Source: Hoeflea sp. (lineage in GTDB: Bacteria; Pseudomonadota; Alphaproteobacteria; Rhizobiales; Rhizobiaceae). From it: a stretch of 41,212 bases of DNA. Numbering within the stretch: the first letter of the stretch is position 1; each line of letters starts with the position of its first letter. The position numbers and the translations under genes are program-made. Under the pieces are notes generated by a model. It was given only the letters and a program-made list of their open reading frames with translations, had not been told where the DNA came from and made no database searches. The stretch covers positions 1,472,050 to 1,513,261 of the forward strand of contig PANK01000001.1 in the NCBI GenBank assembly GCA_002707605.1, written 5' to 3'. Below are positions 9,452-17,830 of the stretch, piece by piece.

Positions 9452-11809
9452 CTATCCAGCAGCCGCGAGCGACATCTCTCCACGCATTGACTGTCCCCGC
9501 GACGCCGCCACCACGGAATCCACATCCAGAATGAGAGCAACACGCCCATCACCAAGGATGGTTGCGGCCGCAATGCCCGGCACGCTGGTGTAATTTGCCT
9601 CCAAAGACTTAATGACTACCTGACGCTGGCCCTGAATTGCGTCGACCATGAGCGCACGCTGTCCGCCGCCCTCGCTCTCGACGAGGAGCGCAACACCTTC
9701 GGCCGGGTCCGCATAGTCCGGGCGGAAGCGCAGGATGTGGCCCACATCAACGAGCGGGCAGAAGCTGTCGCGGATCGCGATAAGGCGCTGGTTGGAGCCG
9801 AAGGAATGGATGTCCCCCTTCTCCGGCTGCAGCGTCTCGACGATCGCGGTGAGCGGAACCACCAGTGTCTGGCCTGCAACAGTGACCACCATGCCGTCGA
9901 GGACGGCAAGGGTGAGCGGCAGGCTCATCGTGAAGATCGAGCCCTTGCCCGGCGTCGAGGTGATGTTGATGCGGCCGCCGAGCGACTGGATCGAGCGCTT
10001 CACCACATCCATGCCGACGCCACGGCCTGAAATGTCGGAGAGTTTCTCAGCGGTCGAAAAGCCCGGATGGAAGATCAGGTTGTCGATTTCCTCGTCGGGC
10101 AGGTTCTGTTCCGCCGTGATGAGACCGTTGTCGATCGCCTTCTGTCGAACGCGCTCGCGGTTGATGCCGGCGCCGTCATCGGCAATCTCGATGACGATGC
10201 GGCCTGAACGGTGCTTCGCCGAAAGCCGGAGCACGCCTTCCGCGCTCTTGCCGGCGGCCTGGCGCTTTTCGGGTGTTTCCAGACCGTGGTCGACGGCGTT
10301 GCGGATCATGTGGGTCAGCGGCTCGGCCAGCTTGTCGATGACCGTCTTGTCGACCTCGGTGTTTTCACCCTCGGTGACCAGACGGACACTCTTGCCGGTC
10401 ATGTCCGCGATTTCGCGAACGATACGCGACATGCGCTGGAAGACCGGCTTGACCGGCTGGGCGCGGATCGCCATGACCGAATCCTGGATCTCGCGGGTAA
10501 GCTGTTGCAGCTCCTCAAGGCCCAGATTGATGGCCGATGCGCCGCCGGTTTCGTTCTCGACGACACTCTGGGCCAGCATGGCCTGATTGATCACCAGCTC
10601 GCCGACGAGATTGATGAGACGATCGACGCGATCGAGATCGACGCGGATTGTCTGCGGCGCGGCAGGGACGGCAGCAACGGCTGCGACCTTCTGCTTTTCG
10701 GCGTTCGCGGCGATTGCAGCTGCTGCTGCCGGCAGTTCAGGCGCAGGCTGCTCACCAGGGTTGTCAGCTTTGCCGGATGCGGCGCCAGCCGGAGCTTCTT
10801 CAGCCGCGGCCTCGGCAGCGGGAGCTCCTTCCGGTGACGCAGCAGTTTCGTCTTCGAGAAGGGAAAGATCGAACGGCACGGCTTCCATCGGCGCTTCTTC
10901 CGGCTGTTCGACAGCAGCCGTTTCAGGCATTTCGACGTCCGGCTCGCCGGCAGTTATTTCCAACTGGCAATCCCATTCGACAAATTCGAAGATCGAACGG
11001 ATCTCGTCTTCTGCGGAGTTGGTCGATATCTCGATCAGCCAGGACAGGTAAGCACCTTCCGGATCGAGCTTGTCGATGGCGGGAAGATCGTCGTTTTCGC
11101 AGCGCACCCGCATTTCGCCGAGCTTGGCAAGATCGCGCAGAAGCAGCACGGTTTCGTTGCCGTTGGCATAAAGATCCGAGCGCGGCTTGAACTTGACGGT
11201 AAACTTGTTGCTGTGACCTTCAGAACCGGTCGTCTCGACAGGCTCGGAAGCATCGCCATCCTCGTCAGAGAAATCGTCGAAGGAGAAGGGAACCGGCTGG
11301 AAGCCGCTCTCATCGGTGGGCTCGGGCGCTGGCGCAGGCTCAGGTTCGGGTGCCACAGCGACGGGCTCTGGAGCTGCCGGTGCAGGTGCCTCCGGTGCCG
11401 CTGCAGCCGGAGCTGCGGGCGGTGCCTCACCCTTGGCGAGAGCCTCGAGCTCCTTGGCCAGAACGGCCGTTCGTTCCGCGTCCACCGAGCCGCCTTCGCG
11501 TGCAGCGGCGGTCAGATCTGCAAGCACGTCGGCCGAGCGAAGCATGACCTTCAGGACATCCTGCGTCGGCTCCAGCGTCTGGGATCGAACGCAATCAAGC
11601 GTGGTCTCGAAGACGTGGGCGAACCCGACCAGGTCATCCAGGCCGAAGGCACCCGCCCCGCCCTTGATGGAGTGAACCGCTCGAAAAACGGCGTTAACCG
11701 TCTCGATATCCGTATCACCATCGTTAAGGGCGAGCAGACCTGATTCCAGCTCCGCGAGTTGCTCCTCGCACTCCTGGAAGAAGATCTCCTTGATTTCGTT
11801 CATGTCCAT
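9452..11809 (-). CDS. cheA: Chemotaxis sensor histidine kinase CheA
   Basis: CheA autophosphorylates under receptor control and passes phosphate to CheY1, CheY2 and CheB. I place the start at ATG 11809 (MDMNEIKEIFFQECEEQLAE) with AGGA eight nt upstream. The longer frame would run into cheY1. The 785-residue protein has an HPt domain with H46 (RAVHSIKGGAGAFG), an Ala/Pro/Glu-rich linker (about 125-170), and a P2-like region (about 195-290). A second Ala-rich linker leads to the dimerisation helix (RVDLDRVDRLINLVGELVIN), ATPase boxes (HMIRNAVDHGLE, IVIEIADDGAGIN, ISGRGVGMDVVK, GKGSIFTM) and a C-terminal CheW-like domain. The key residues are intact. Confidence 0.97.
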   Translation of the reverse strand: MDMNEIKEIFFQECEEQLAELESGLLALNDGDTDIETVNAVFRAVHSIKGGAGAFGLDDLVGFAHVFETTLDCVRSQTLEPTQDVLKVMLRSADVLADLTAAAREGGSVDAERTAVLAKELEALAKGEAPPAAPAAAAPEAPAPAAPEPVAVAPEPEPAPAPEPTDESGFQPVPFSFDDFSDEDGDASEPVETTGSEGHSNKFTVKFKPRSDLYANGNETVLLLRDLAKLGEMRVRCENDDLPAIDKLDPEGAYLSWLIEISTNSAEDEIRSIFEFVEWDCQLEITAGEPDVEMPETAAVEQPEEAPMEAVPFDLSLLEDETAASPEGAPAAEAAAEEAPAGAASGKADNPGEQPAPELPAAAAAIAANAEKQKVAAVAAVPAAPQTIRVDLDRVDRLINLVGELVINQAMLAQSVVENETGGASAINLGLEELQQLTREIQDSVMAIRAQPVKPVFQRMSRIVREIADMTGKSVRLVTEGENTEVDKTVIDKLAEPLTHMIRNAVDHGLETPEKRQAAGKSAEGVLRLSAKHRSGRIVIEIADDGAGINRERVRQKAIDNGLITAEQNLPDEEIDNLIFHPGFSTAEKLSDISGRGVGMDVVKRSIQSLGGRINITSTPGKGSIFTMSLPLTLAVLDGMVVTVAGQTLVVPLTAIVETLQPEKGDIHSFGSNQRLIAIRDSFCPLVDVGHILRFRPDYADPAEGVALLVESEGGGQRALMVDAIQGQRQVVIKSLEANYTSVPGIAAATILGDGRVALILDVDSVVAASRGQSMRGEMSLAAAG

Positions 11810-11822
11810 AGCAGTTGTCCTG

Positions 11823-12188
11823 TCAGGCGGTAACACGCTCGATCGCGGCAATCAGTTTGGCGGGGTCGAACGGCTTCACGATCCAGCCGGTCGCACCGGC
11901 CTCGCGGGCGCGGTTCTTCTTTTCCGCATCGCTCTCGGTGGTGAGAACGAGGATCGGAATGGCCCGGTAGCGGTCGTTGCGACGCACGCCTTCGATAAAG
12001 CCGAAGCCATCAAGCCGGGGCATGTTGATGTCGGTGACGATCACGTCGGGATCGGATTCCTCAAGAACCTCGAGACCCTCGACACCATCCTCGGCCTGCA
12101 CAGTTTCGAAGCCCGCATTGTTGAGGGTAACGAGCAGCATGTTGCGGATGGTGCGCGAGTCATCAACCGTCAGAACTTTCTTCTTCAT
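11823..12188 (-). CDS. cheY1: Chemotaxis response regulator CheY1
   Basis: This is a single receiver domain of 121 residues with D9-D10, phospho-acceptor D53 (VIVTDINMPRLDG), the switch region LVLTTESD and Lys in IVKPFDP. Two adjacent ATGs (12191 and 12188) overlap the cheS stop. The second is preferred because a GGAG lies 8 nt upstream and the known rhizobial protein, as I recall it, begins MKK. In S. meliloti CheY1 acts mainly as a phosphate sink that drains CheA phosphate away from CheY2. That role is transferred here by gene order. Confidence 0.94.
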   Translation of the reverse strand: MKKKVLTVDDSRTIRNMLLVTLNNAGFETVQAEDGVEGLEVLEESDPDVIVTDINMPRLDGFGFIEGVRRNDRYRAIPILVLTTESDAEKKNRAREAGATGWIVKPFDPAKLIAAIERVTA

Positions 12189-12484
12189 CATATGATCTCC
12201 ATTGGAACGACAGATTCATCCGTCACGCCGAGAAGCTGAAGCGTTCTCGCAAATGTTTCGGACGACTGGTTGACCGAGAACGCACGGCCTGCACTACGCC
12301 AACTCTCTGCCGCTGAAAGCAGAACCTGTATGCACTGCGCACCGACCCGCGAAACTTCCGACGCGTCGACTGCGATGTTCTTCTCCTGAAGCGTGAGCAC
12401 CTGCTCATGCAACCTGCTTGCGGCCGGCAAATCCAGAACCGCCGGCAGCTTCAGCACGTGCGGTGCCTCATCTGCACTTGTCAT
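12188..12484 (-). CDS. cheS: CheS, STAS-domain partner of CheA
   Basis: This small STAS-domain protein of 98 residues matches rhizobial CheS in size and place between icpA and cheY1. CheS is known to bind CheA and speed CheY1-P turnover. I chose ATG 12484 over TTG 12496 because GGAG lies six nt upstream. The core strand-helix (IAVDASEVSRVGAQCIQVLL) lacks the phosphorylatable Ser of SpoIIAA-type proteins: where those read DSSG, this reads GAQC. Phospho-switching through a STAS serine is therefore unlikely. The stop overlaps the cheY1 start. Confidence 0.88.
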   Translation of the reverse strand: MTSADEAPHVLKLPAVLDLPAASRLHEQVLTLQEKNIAVDASEVSRVGAQCIQVLLSAAESWRSAGRAFSVNQSSETFARTLQLLGVTDESVVPMEII

Positions 12485-12509
12485 TGGCTTCTCCAAGTTT
12501 CATGGGCCT

Positions 12510-14027
12510 TCATCCTGCCAGTCTCCGACCGGCAATTTCGATATGTTCGAACGTACGGCACGAGCGGATGCGCGCACCAAGGTCTGCGATGATCATGCCC
12601 AGATCGCCGGCACCTTCCGCGACAGTTTCTGCACGCCTGGATTCGTTGCCGACCCGGTCGCCTGCCACGCCGATCTGCCGCGCAGCACCCTCGATCTCGC
12701 TGGCATGGCCGAGACCGGATGCCCCGACACCGCTCACAGCATCGTTGATGCGCTCGACCTGGGCGACGAGATCGGAAATGACCGAACGCGTGTCGCCCAC
12801 CAGTTCGACGCCGCGGCCGACCTGCGTCTTCGTCCCCGCAACCAGTTCCTTGATTTCGCTCGCAGCCCCCGCCGAGCGCTGCGCGAGAGCGCGGACTTCC
12901 TGCGCCACGACGGCAAAACCGCGTCCTGCATCGCCTGCGCGCGCTGCCTCGATACCGGCATTGAGCGCAAGCAGGTTGGTCTGGAATGCAATCTCGTCGA
13001 TCACGCCGATGATCTTGCCGATTTCCTCTGCGGAGGATTCGACACCTGCCATCGCGTCGATGGCACGGGCAACGACGCGGTCGCTTTGTTCGGCGCTCGC
13101 ACGCGCGACCGCAATGACTTCCTCGGCGCTCTTGGCGCCTTCAGCCGCACGGCGAATATCGCGGGCGATTTCCGAAAGGCGTTCGCCACCCGACACGAGA
13201 TCGCCGGCGGTCTCACCGAGTCCGGCGCGCACGCTTGCCGCCTCCTGCGAAAGTTCGCCGAGCCGTGACGCGGCACCTTCAGCGCCTTCGCCCGTGTCGT
13301 GGAGCATCGAGGTCAGATGATCGATCATCGCGTTGAAGCGATTGGCCAGATCCGAGTGCGGACCGGCTTCATGCGCCTGCACCCGTTCGTCGAGCTGGCC
13401 CTCGGCCAGGGCATCGATGACGCGGCCGAAGCTCTCAGCGACACGCGCATGGGCCTCTTCCAGTTCAACGCGGTGGGCTTCATCGCGTTGGCGAAGCTCC
13501 TCGCCGAGACGGTGCGTGAACTGGACATCGATGTCGAGCAGGACCGCCTTGACAGCGGCGATGACGTTATCGGCGAATTCGGCGCGGTCGCGGCCGTTCG
13601 AGAAAAGGCTGAAGCGTCCCGAGCTCTTGGCCGCCAGCTTGCGGATGACAGCCTCGAGAACCATTGTATGCCCGCCGATCGACCAGCCGGGCTCGAGGCC
13701 GATGCGCTGGCGGACATCGCCGAGGATGACGGAGCGATCCGTATACAGACCGTCGAAACGTCCGTCGGCGAGGATGGACCAATGAGCGACTTCCAGTTCC
13801 TGAAGGCGATCGATCTGGCGCGAGGAGGAGAAGAGGCGCGTGGTCTCGGGCTGAACTTCGAGTTTACGGAAGTATTCGGCAAGCGCGGTGCGTGCTTCCG
13901 CTTCGACCAACGGACGCATGGCGCTCAGACGTGCGCGATCGGATTCATTCATCCCGATCAGGCCAAGGCGCGACTGAAGACCGGCAAAAGCTGCCGGATC
14001 CCGCGCCGTCTGGTTGGCTTGCGTCAC
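12510..14027 (-). CDS. icpA: Cytoplasmic globin-fold chemoreceptor (IcpA-type MCP)
   Basis: This is the first gene of the che operon. The 505-residue soluble receptor starts at GTG 14027 with GGGGGA five nt upstream. Residues about 20-175 look like a protoglobin sensor domain, followed by a HAMP-like stretch (about 195-250) and a signalling region. The hairpin tip FQTNLLALNAGIEAARAGDA is canonical. There are no membrane segments and no CheR-tethering pentapeptide at the C-terminus (ends GRRLAG). In the heme-binding consensus H-x-R-I-G-L-x-P-x-W-Y the His position reads Arg (R106) and the Tyr reads Ser, so heme binding is doubtful. Confidence 0.9.
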   Translation of the reverse strand: MTQANQTARDPAAFAGLQSRLGLIGMNESDRARLSAMRPLVEAEARTALAEYFRKLEVQPETTRLFSSSRQIDRLQELEVAHWSILADGRFDGLYTDRSVILGDVRQRIGLEPGWSIGGHTMVLEAVIRKLAAKSSGRFSLFSNGRDRAEFADNVIAAVKAVLLDIDVQFTHRLGEELRQRDEAHRVELEEAHARVAESFGRVIDALAEGQLDERVQAHEAGPHSDLANRFNAMIDHLTSMLHDTGEGAEGAASRLGELSQEAASVRAGLGETAGDLVSGGERLSEIARDIRRAAEGAKSAEEVIAVARASAEQSDRVVARAIDAMAGVESSAEEIGKIIGVIDEIAFQTNLLALNAGIEAARAGDAGRGFAVVAQEVRALAQRSAGAASEIKELVAGTKTQVGRGVELVGDTRSVISDLVAQVERINDAVSGVGASGLGHASEIEGAARQIGVAGDRVGNESRRAETVAEGAGDLGMIIADLGARIRSCRTFEHIEIAGRRLAG

Positions 14028-14415
14028 GTCGTCCCCCGTTTCTGCTCCGTCCGACTTGGATTCCGGACAGATCCGCTTCCCGAATGCGGAGATGATCCAC
14101 CGTCGGGTGCGCTTCTTTGAACTGTTGCTGTTTACTCAACTAATTCCGGGCCCAACCGGAGTAGGAGGAGCGGCTTCATGCCTGTGCAACCTGTCACCCC
14201 GAAATCGGTCGGTCGCACTCCTTCCTGTTAGGGACAATCATTATGGTTAATTCCTTGCTCGAAGGTTAACACATTGTTGCGGCTTAATGGGATCGCCCTG
14301 CTAACGTTAAGAGCTTGTTAAGATTTGGGAAATGGGCACGCAGGCAAGGCTCGCGCAAGAATAGCCGGCGATATTCGTCAGCGACAAAGGCAATGAAGCC
14401 TTCGGAGTACGAGCA
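14028..14415. promoter_or_regulatory. Upstream region of the che operon and of a rightward small gene
   Basis: This stretch lies between the che operon (leftward) and a small rightward transcription unit. The half near che is GC-rich and holds nothing I recognise apart from the GTG ribosome binding site. The segment 14240-14325 is AT-rich and contains several TTAA words, including a TTAA-N7-TTAA pair. Promoters in both directions are expected here but no confident -35/-10 pair is visible. Confidence 0.5.
14306..14321 (-). promoter_or_regulatory. Candidate CtrA-binding box
   Basis: Read on the minus strand the site is TTAACAAGCTCTTAAC, an exact match to the alphaproteobacterial CtrA consensus TTAA-N7-TTAAC. 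It faces the che operon about 280 nt upstream of icpA and also lies about 95 nt upstream of the small rightward ORF. Additional single TTAA words at 14247, 14266 and 14284 surround it. CtrA control of motility genes is known in rhizobia; use of this site is inferred. Confidence 0.45.
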
Positions 14416-14526
14416 ATGACTGTTCTTGGAATTGGTGCCCTGGTGATCGCTGCCGCTACACTTGCGAGTGTCTCGGCTCTTCTTCATTGCGGCGAGAAGC
14501 GGCCGCCGCTTGCGACGACTTTCTGA
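14416..14526 (+). CDS. Putative small single-pass membrane protein (36 aa)
   Basis: This short frame is too small for most gene callers. The ATG has GGAG eight nt upstream (14404-14407). The predicted peptide begins MTVLGIGALVIAAATLASVS, a clear hydrophobic helix from about residue 3 to 24, and ends with a short charged tail (CGEKRPPLATTF). A strong intrinsic terminator follows 27 nt after the stop, so a transcript in this direction is well supported. The peptide is not recognised. The alternative is that the transcript is a non-coding small RNA. Confidence 0.5.
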   Translation: MTVLGIGALVIAAATLASVSALLHCGEKRPPLATTF

Positions 14527-14553
14527 AGACAGATACCTGAGGTCGGACGATCC

Positions 14554-14584
14554 GGCGCTCCTAGCTGATAGGAGCGCCTTTTTT
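14554..14584 (+). terminator. Rho-independent terminator
   Basis: A perfect 10-bp stem (GGCGCTCCTA / TAGGAGCGCC) with a 5-nt loop GCTGA is followed directly by six T residues on the plus strand. There is no T run in the other direction, so it ends a rightward transcript, most likely that of the 36-codon ORF just upstream. Confidence 0.9.
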
Positions 14585-14629
14585 CTTGGCCGGCATCCGG
14601 CTTGGCGACACTTAACCAAGCCGTGAGCT

Positions 14630-14830
14630 TCAGAATGCCGGACCGGGCTTGACGCCGAGCTTTCGAAAGATGACTGCCGCCGGGCAGAAGCCGGTAAAGG
14701 CAGATTGCAGCATGTTCGCACCGATGAACACGGTGAACCACACGAAATAGGGCGACACCCAGACCGTGAGCGCCACCGACAGAAAAATCATCAAGCCCGC
14801 AAATGCGAGAACAAGCCTGTCCAACGTCAT
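14630..14830 (-). CDS. DUF2892 (YgaP-like transmembrane domain) membrane protein
   Basis: This 66-residue protein consists almost entirely of two membrane helices (about 5-24 and 28-45), ending in the family-type FTGFCPAAVIFRKLGVKPG. It corresponds to the C-terminal membrane half of YgaP without the rhodanese domain. The start is ATG 14830 with GGAGG five nt upstream; a TTG 12 nt earlier is rejected. It is divergent from a BigR-like repressor gene, and such membrane domains are often linked to reactive-sulfur regulons. Control by that repressor is inferred. Confidence 0.85.
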   Translation of the reverse strand: MTLDRLVLAFAGLMIFLSVALTVWVSPYFVWFTVFIGANMLQSAFTGFCPAAVIFRKLGVKPGPAF

Positions 14831-15247
14831 TATCGCCTCCAAATATTTTAATCCTTATATAGGCATGTATTTATATTAAAGCGTCTTTGCAAGCTGCCGT
14901 GTTAAGAATTTAACTTGCGATTTGTCTTTATCGCCTTGCAAAACGAAGGCTTCGCTGCACTGCAAAAATATCCGCCCGATTTGCGATGTCTTTACGCGCG
15001 GGTTCCAGATGACACGCGCACTGGTTACATAGATGCTTTATTATTTATGCGTAAGCTTTCTGACATAATGTCGGAATACTTGAATTTCTTACTTCCCGGC
15101 GCCGCGTTAACCATGCTAAGTCCTTGGGACCCGCCCTGAAATGTCGTTCAAGACATCAAAGCGGATGCGTGGTTTCTGCTCCACCCATGGGAGTGGCGTC
15201 TGCGTCGAACAAAAAATGCGGCGAAAGAAATTCAACATCCTGATGAT
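14831..15247. promoter_or_regulatory. Divergent control region between DUF2892 gene and bigR-like gene
   Basis: This gene-free stretch of about 417 nt is AT-rich. Just upstream of the DUF2892 gene there is an imperfect AT palindrome with outer arms TTTAAT (14847-14852) and ATTAAA (14875-14880), a plausible ArsR/BigR-type operator. Further right are two inverted repeats of one word: GACAT-A-ATGTC at 15062-15072 and ATGTC-N6-GACAT at 15141-15156. A TTG-started 74-codon frame here has no ribosome binding site and is not called. Confidence 0.45.
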
Positions 15248-15583
15248 ATGAACAACTTGCAACCATCCAAGATGCGTGAAAGCGCGGATGCGGCCTCGGA
15301 GCTTCTTGCTGCGGCGGCAAATCGCAACCGCCTGATGATTCTGTGTCATCTGGTGAACAGGGAGGTCACCGTCACCGAGCTGATGGAGCTTGTGGGCATG
15401 AGCCAGTCGGCCATGTCGCAACAACTCGCGAAGCTTCGGGCGGCCAACCTCGTTGCTACCAGACGTAACGGCCAACAGATCTACTACAGCCTTGCGTCCG
15501 AAAAGGTCGAGCAGCTGCTGCAGTTGATTTACGGCATGTACTGCATGGAAGAGACACAGGGACTGATGCTCAAGAAAGCCTGA
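15248..15583 (+). CDS. ArsR-family repressor, BigR/SqrR-like two-cysteine type
   Basis: This 111-residue winged-helix repressor has the recognition helix in MSQSAMSQQLAKLRAANLVA and the wing TRRNGQQIYYSL. Two cysteines, C33 (RLMILCHLV) and C99 (YGMYCMEE), sit 66 residues apart. That equals the spacing of the redox pair C42/C108 I recall for BigR, which forms a disulfide or polysulfide bridge in response to sulfide or persulfide. Metal-binding motifs of classical ArsR (ELCVCDL) are absent. No clear ribosome binding site precedes ATG 15248. Its likely target is its own promoter and the divergent DUF2892 gene. No sulfide oxidase or rhodanese gene is adjacent. Confidence 0.82.
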   Translation: MNNLQPSKMRESADAASELLAAAANRNRLMILCHLVNREVTVTELMELVGMSQSAMSQQLAKLRAANLVATRRNGQQIYYSLASEKVEQLLQLIYGMYCMEETQGLMLKKA

Positions 15584-15614
15584 CCTCGCGATCGCGCGAG
15601 GCCTCCAAAGTGGG

Positions 15615-15649
15615 AAAAAAAAGCCGGGCACAAGCCCGGCTTTTCTTTT
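15615..15649. terminator. Bidirectional rho-independent terminator
   Basis: The stem AAGCCGGGC / GCCCGGCTT with loop ACAA is flanked by a run of A on the left and TTTTCTTTT on the right. It can therefore terminate both the rightward bigR-like gene and the leftward xyl operon after xylA, which converge here. Confidence 0.9.
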
Positions 15650-15667
15650 GCGCTTTCGCCTTCGAAG

Positions 15668-16978
15668 TCAGACGTAACGATTGACGATGTTTTCGAGATA
15701 CTCCTGACGGCCGGAGCGCGGTTCGGGATTGATGTTTTCCCGCTCCACCTTCTCGGCGATCTGCTCAAGCGTGTATTCACCCTTGAGCATCTTCTGCGCT
15801 TCGGCGCCGTCCCAGTCGGCGTATCGCTCGTCAAGCGGCTTCTGCAGCGCGCCGTCCTCGACCATCTTCGCGGCGGCCTTCAAGCCGCGGGCACAACAAT
15901 CCATGCCGCCGATGTGAGCAATCAGCAGATCTTCCGGATCGATTGACTGGCGGCGCAGCTTGGCATCGAAATTCGTGCCGCCGGTGGTGAACCCGCCGGC
16001 CTTGAGCACTTGGTAATAGGCCAGAGCCATTTCAGGCACGTTATTGGGGAACTGATCGGTATCCCAGCCCGACTGATAGTCGTTCCGGTTCATGTCGATC
16101 GAACCGAAGATGCCGAGCGTGGATGCGAGTGCCAGTTCGTGCTCGAAGGTGTGACCGGCAAGGATCGCATGCCCCTGCTCGATGTTCATCTTCACCTCGT
16201 TCTCAAGTCCGTACTTCTTGAGGAACCCGTAAACGGTCGCGACATCATAGTCGTACTGGTGCTTGGTCGGCTCCTGCGGCTTCGGCTCGACCAGGATCGC
16301 GCCCTTGAAGCCGATCTTGTGCTTGTAGTCGACCACCATGTGAAGCATGCGCGCCATCTGGTCGAACTCGCGGCCCATATCGGTGTTGAGCAGCGTCTCG
16401 TAACCCTCGCGGCCACCCCAGAGCACGTAGTTCTGGCCGCCGAGCTTCATGGTGGCATCCATGCAGGACTTGATCGTGGCTGCCGAGTAGGCAAACACAT
16501 CCGGATCCGGATTGGTCGAGGCACCGCTCATGAAGCGGCGATTCGAGAACAGGTTGGCCGTGCCCCAGAGAAGCTTGATGCCGGTCTCTTCCTGCTTCTG
16601 CGCGAAATAGTCGACGATCTCGTCGAGATTCTTCTTGCTCTCGGCGAAGGTGCTGCCTTCGGGACGTGCGTCGGCGTCGTGGAAGCAGTAGTAGGGCACG
16701 CCGAGAATCTTGAACATCTCGAAGGCGACATCGGCTTTCAGCTTGGCCTTGTCCATTTCCCCGTCATACCAGGGACGATCGAAGGTCCGTCCGCCAAACG
16801 GGTCGCCGCCTTCCCAGGCAAAGGAGTGCCAGTAGGCCACTGCAAAACGGAGGTGATCTTCCATCCGCTTGCCCATGACGACCTCTTCCGGATCGTAGAA
16901 GCGATAGGAGAGCGGGTCGGTTGAATCCGCGCCCTTGAACGGAATTTTCTCGATATTACCGAAAAAGCCGGTTCCCAT
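15668..16978 (-). CDS. xylA: Xylose isomerase XylA
   Basis: XylA converts D-xylose to D-xylulose. The start is ATG 16978 ([16 protein letters not shown]) with AGGA six nt upstream, giving 436 residues, the usual length. Visible active-site elements are H100 and D103 ([13 protein letters not shown]), E231 and K233 ([11 protein letters not shown]), and the metal-binding stretches [15 protein letters not shown] and [18 protein letters not shown]. It is the last gene of the leftward xylF-H-G-A operon, behind a GC-rich hairpin. No xylulokinase gene is present in the window. Confidence 0.97.
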   Translation of the reverse strand: MGTGFFGNIEKIPFKGADSTDPLSYRFYDPEEVVMGKRMEDHLRFAVAYWHSFAWEGGDPFGGRTFDRPWYDGEMDKAKLKADVAFEMFKILGVPYYCFHDADARPEGSTFAESKKNLDEIVDYFAQKQEETGIKLLWGTANLFSNRRFMSGASTNPDPDVFAYSAATIKSCMDATMKLGGQNYVLWGGREGYETLLNTDMGREFDQMARMLHMVVDYKHKIGFKGAILVEPKPQEPTKHQYDYDVATVYGFLKKYGLENEVKMNIEQGHAILAGHTFEHELALASTLGIFGSIDMNRNDYQSGWDTDQFPNNVPEMALAYYQVLKAGGFTTGGTNFDAKLRRQSIDPEDLLIAHIGGMDCCARGLKAAAKMVEDGALQKPLDERYADWDGAEAQKMLKGEYTLEQIAEKVERENINPEPRSGRQEYLENIVNRYV

Positions 16979-17008
16979 TTGGTTTCCTTCCCTATGGTTG
17001 GTGGTGTG

Positions 17009-17031
17009 GGCGGCCTTCAAGCGAGGCCGCC
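17009..17031. repeat. Intercistronic hairpin between xylG and xylA
   Basis: A perfect 8-bp inverted repeat GGCGGCCT / AGGCCGCC with a 7-nt loop lies between the xylG stop and the xylA ribosome binding site. It has no T run, so it is more likely an mRNA-stabilising or partial attenuating structure than a full terminator. Confidence 0.6.
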
Positions 17032-17041
17032 TCGTTGTCTT

Positions 17042-17829
<788 letters not shown>

Positions 17830-17830
<1 letters not shown>

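Noticed and set aside
14915-15139. A 74-codon TTG-started rightward frame in the DUF2892/bigR-like spacer.
   Set aside because: No ribosome binding site, unusual composition and no recognisable domain; the region looks regulatory.
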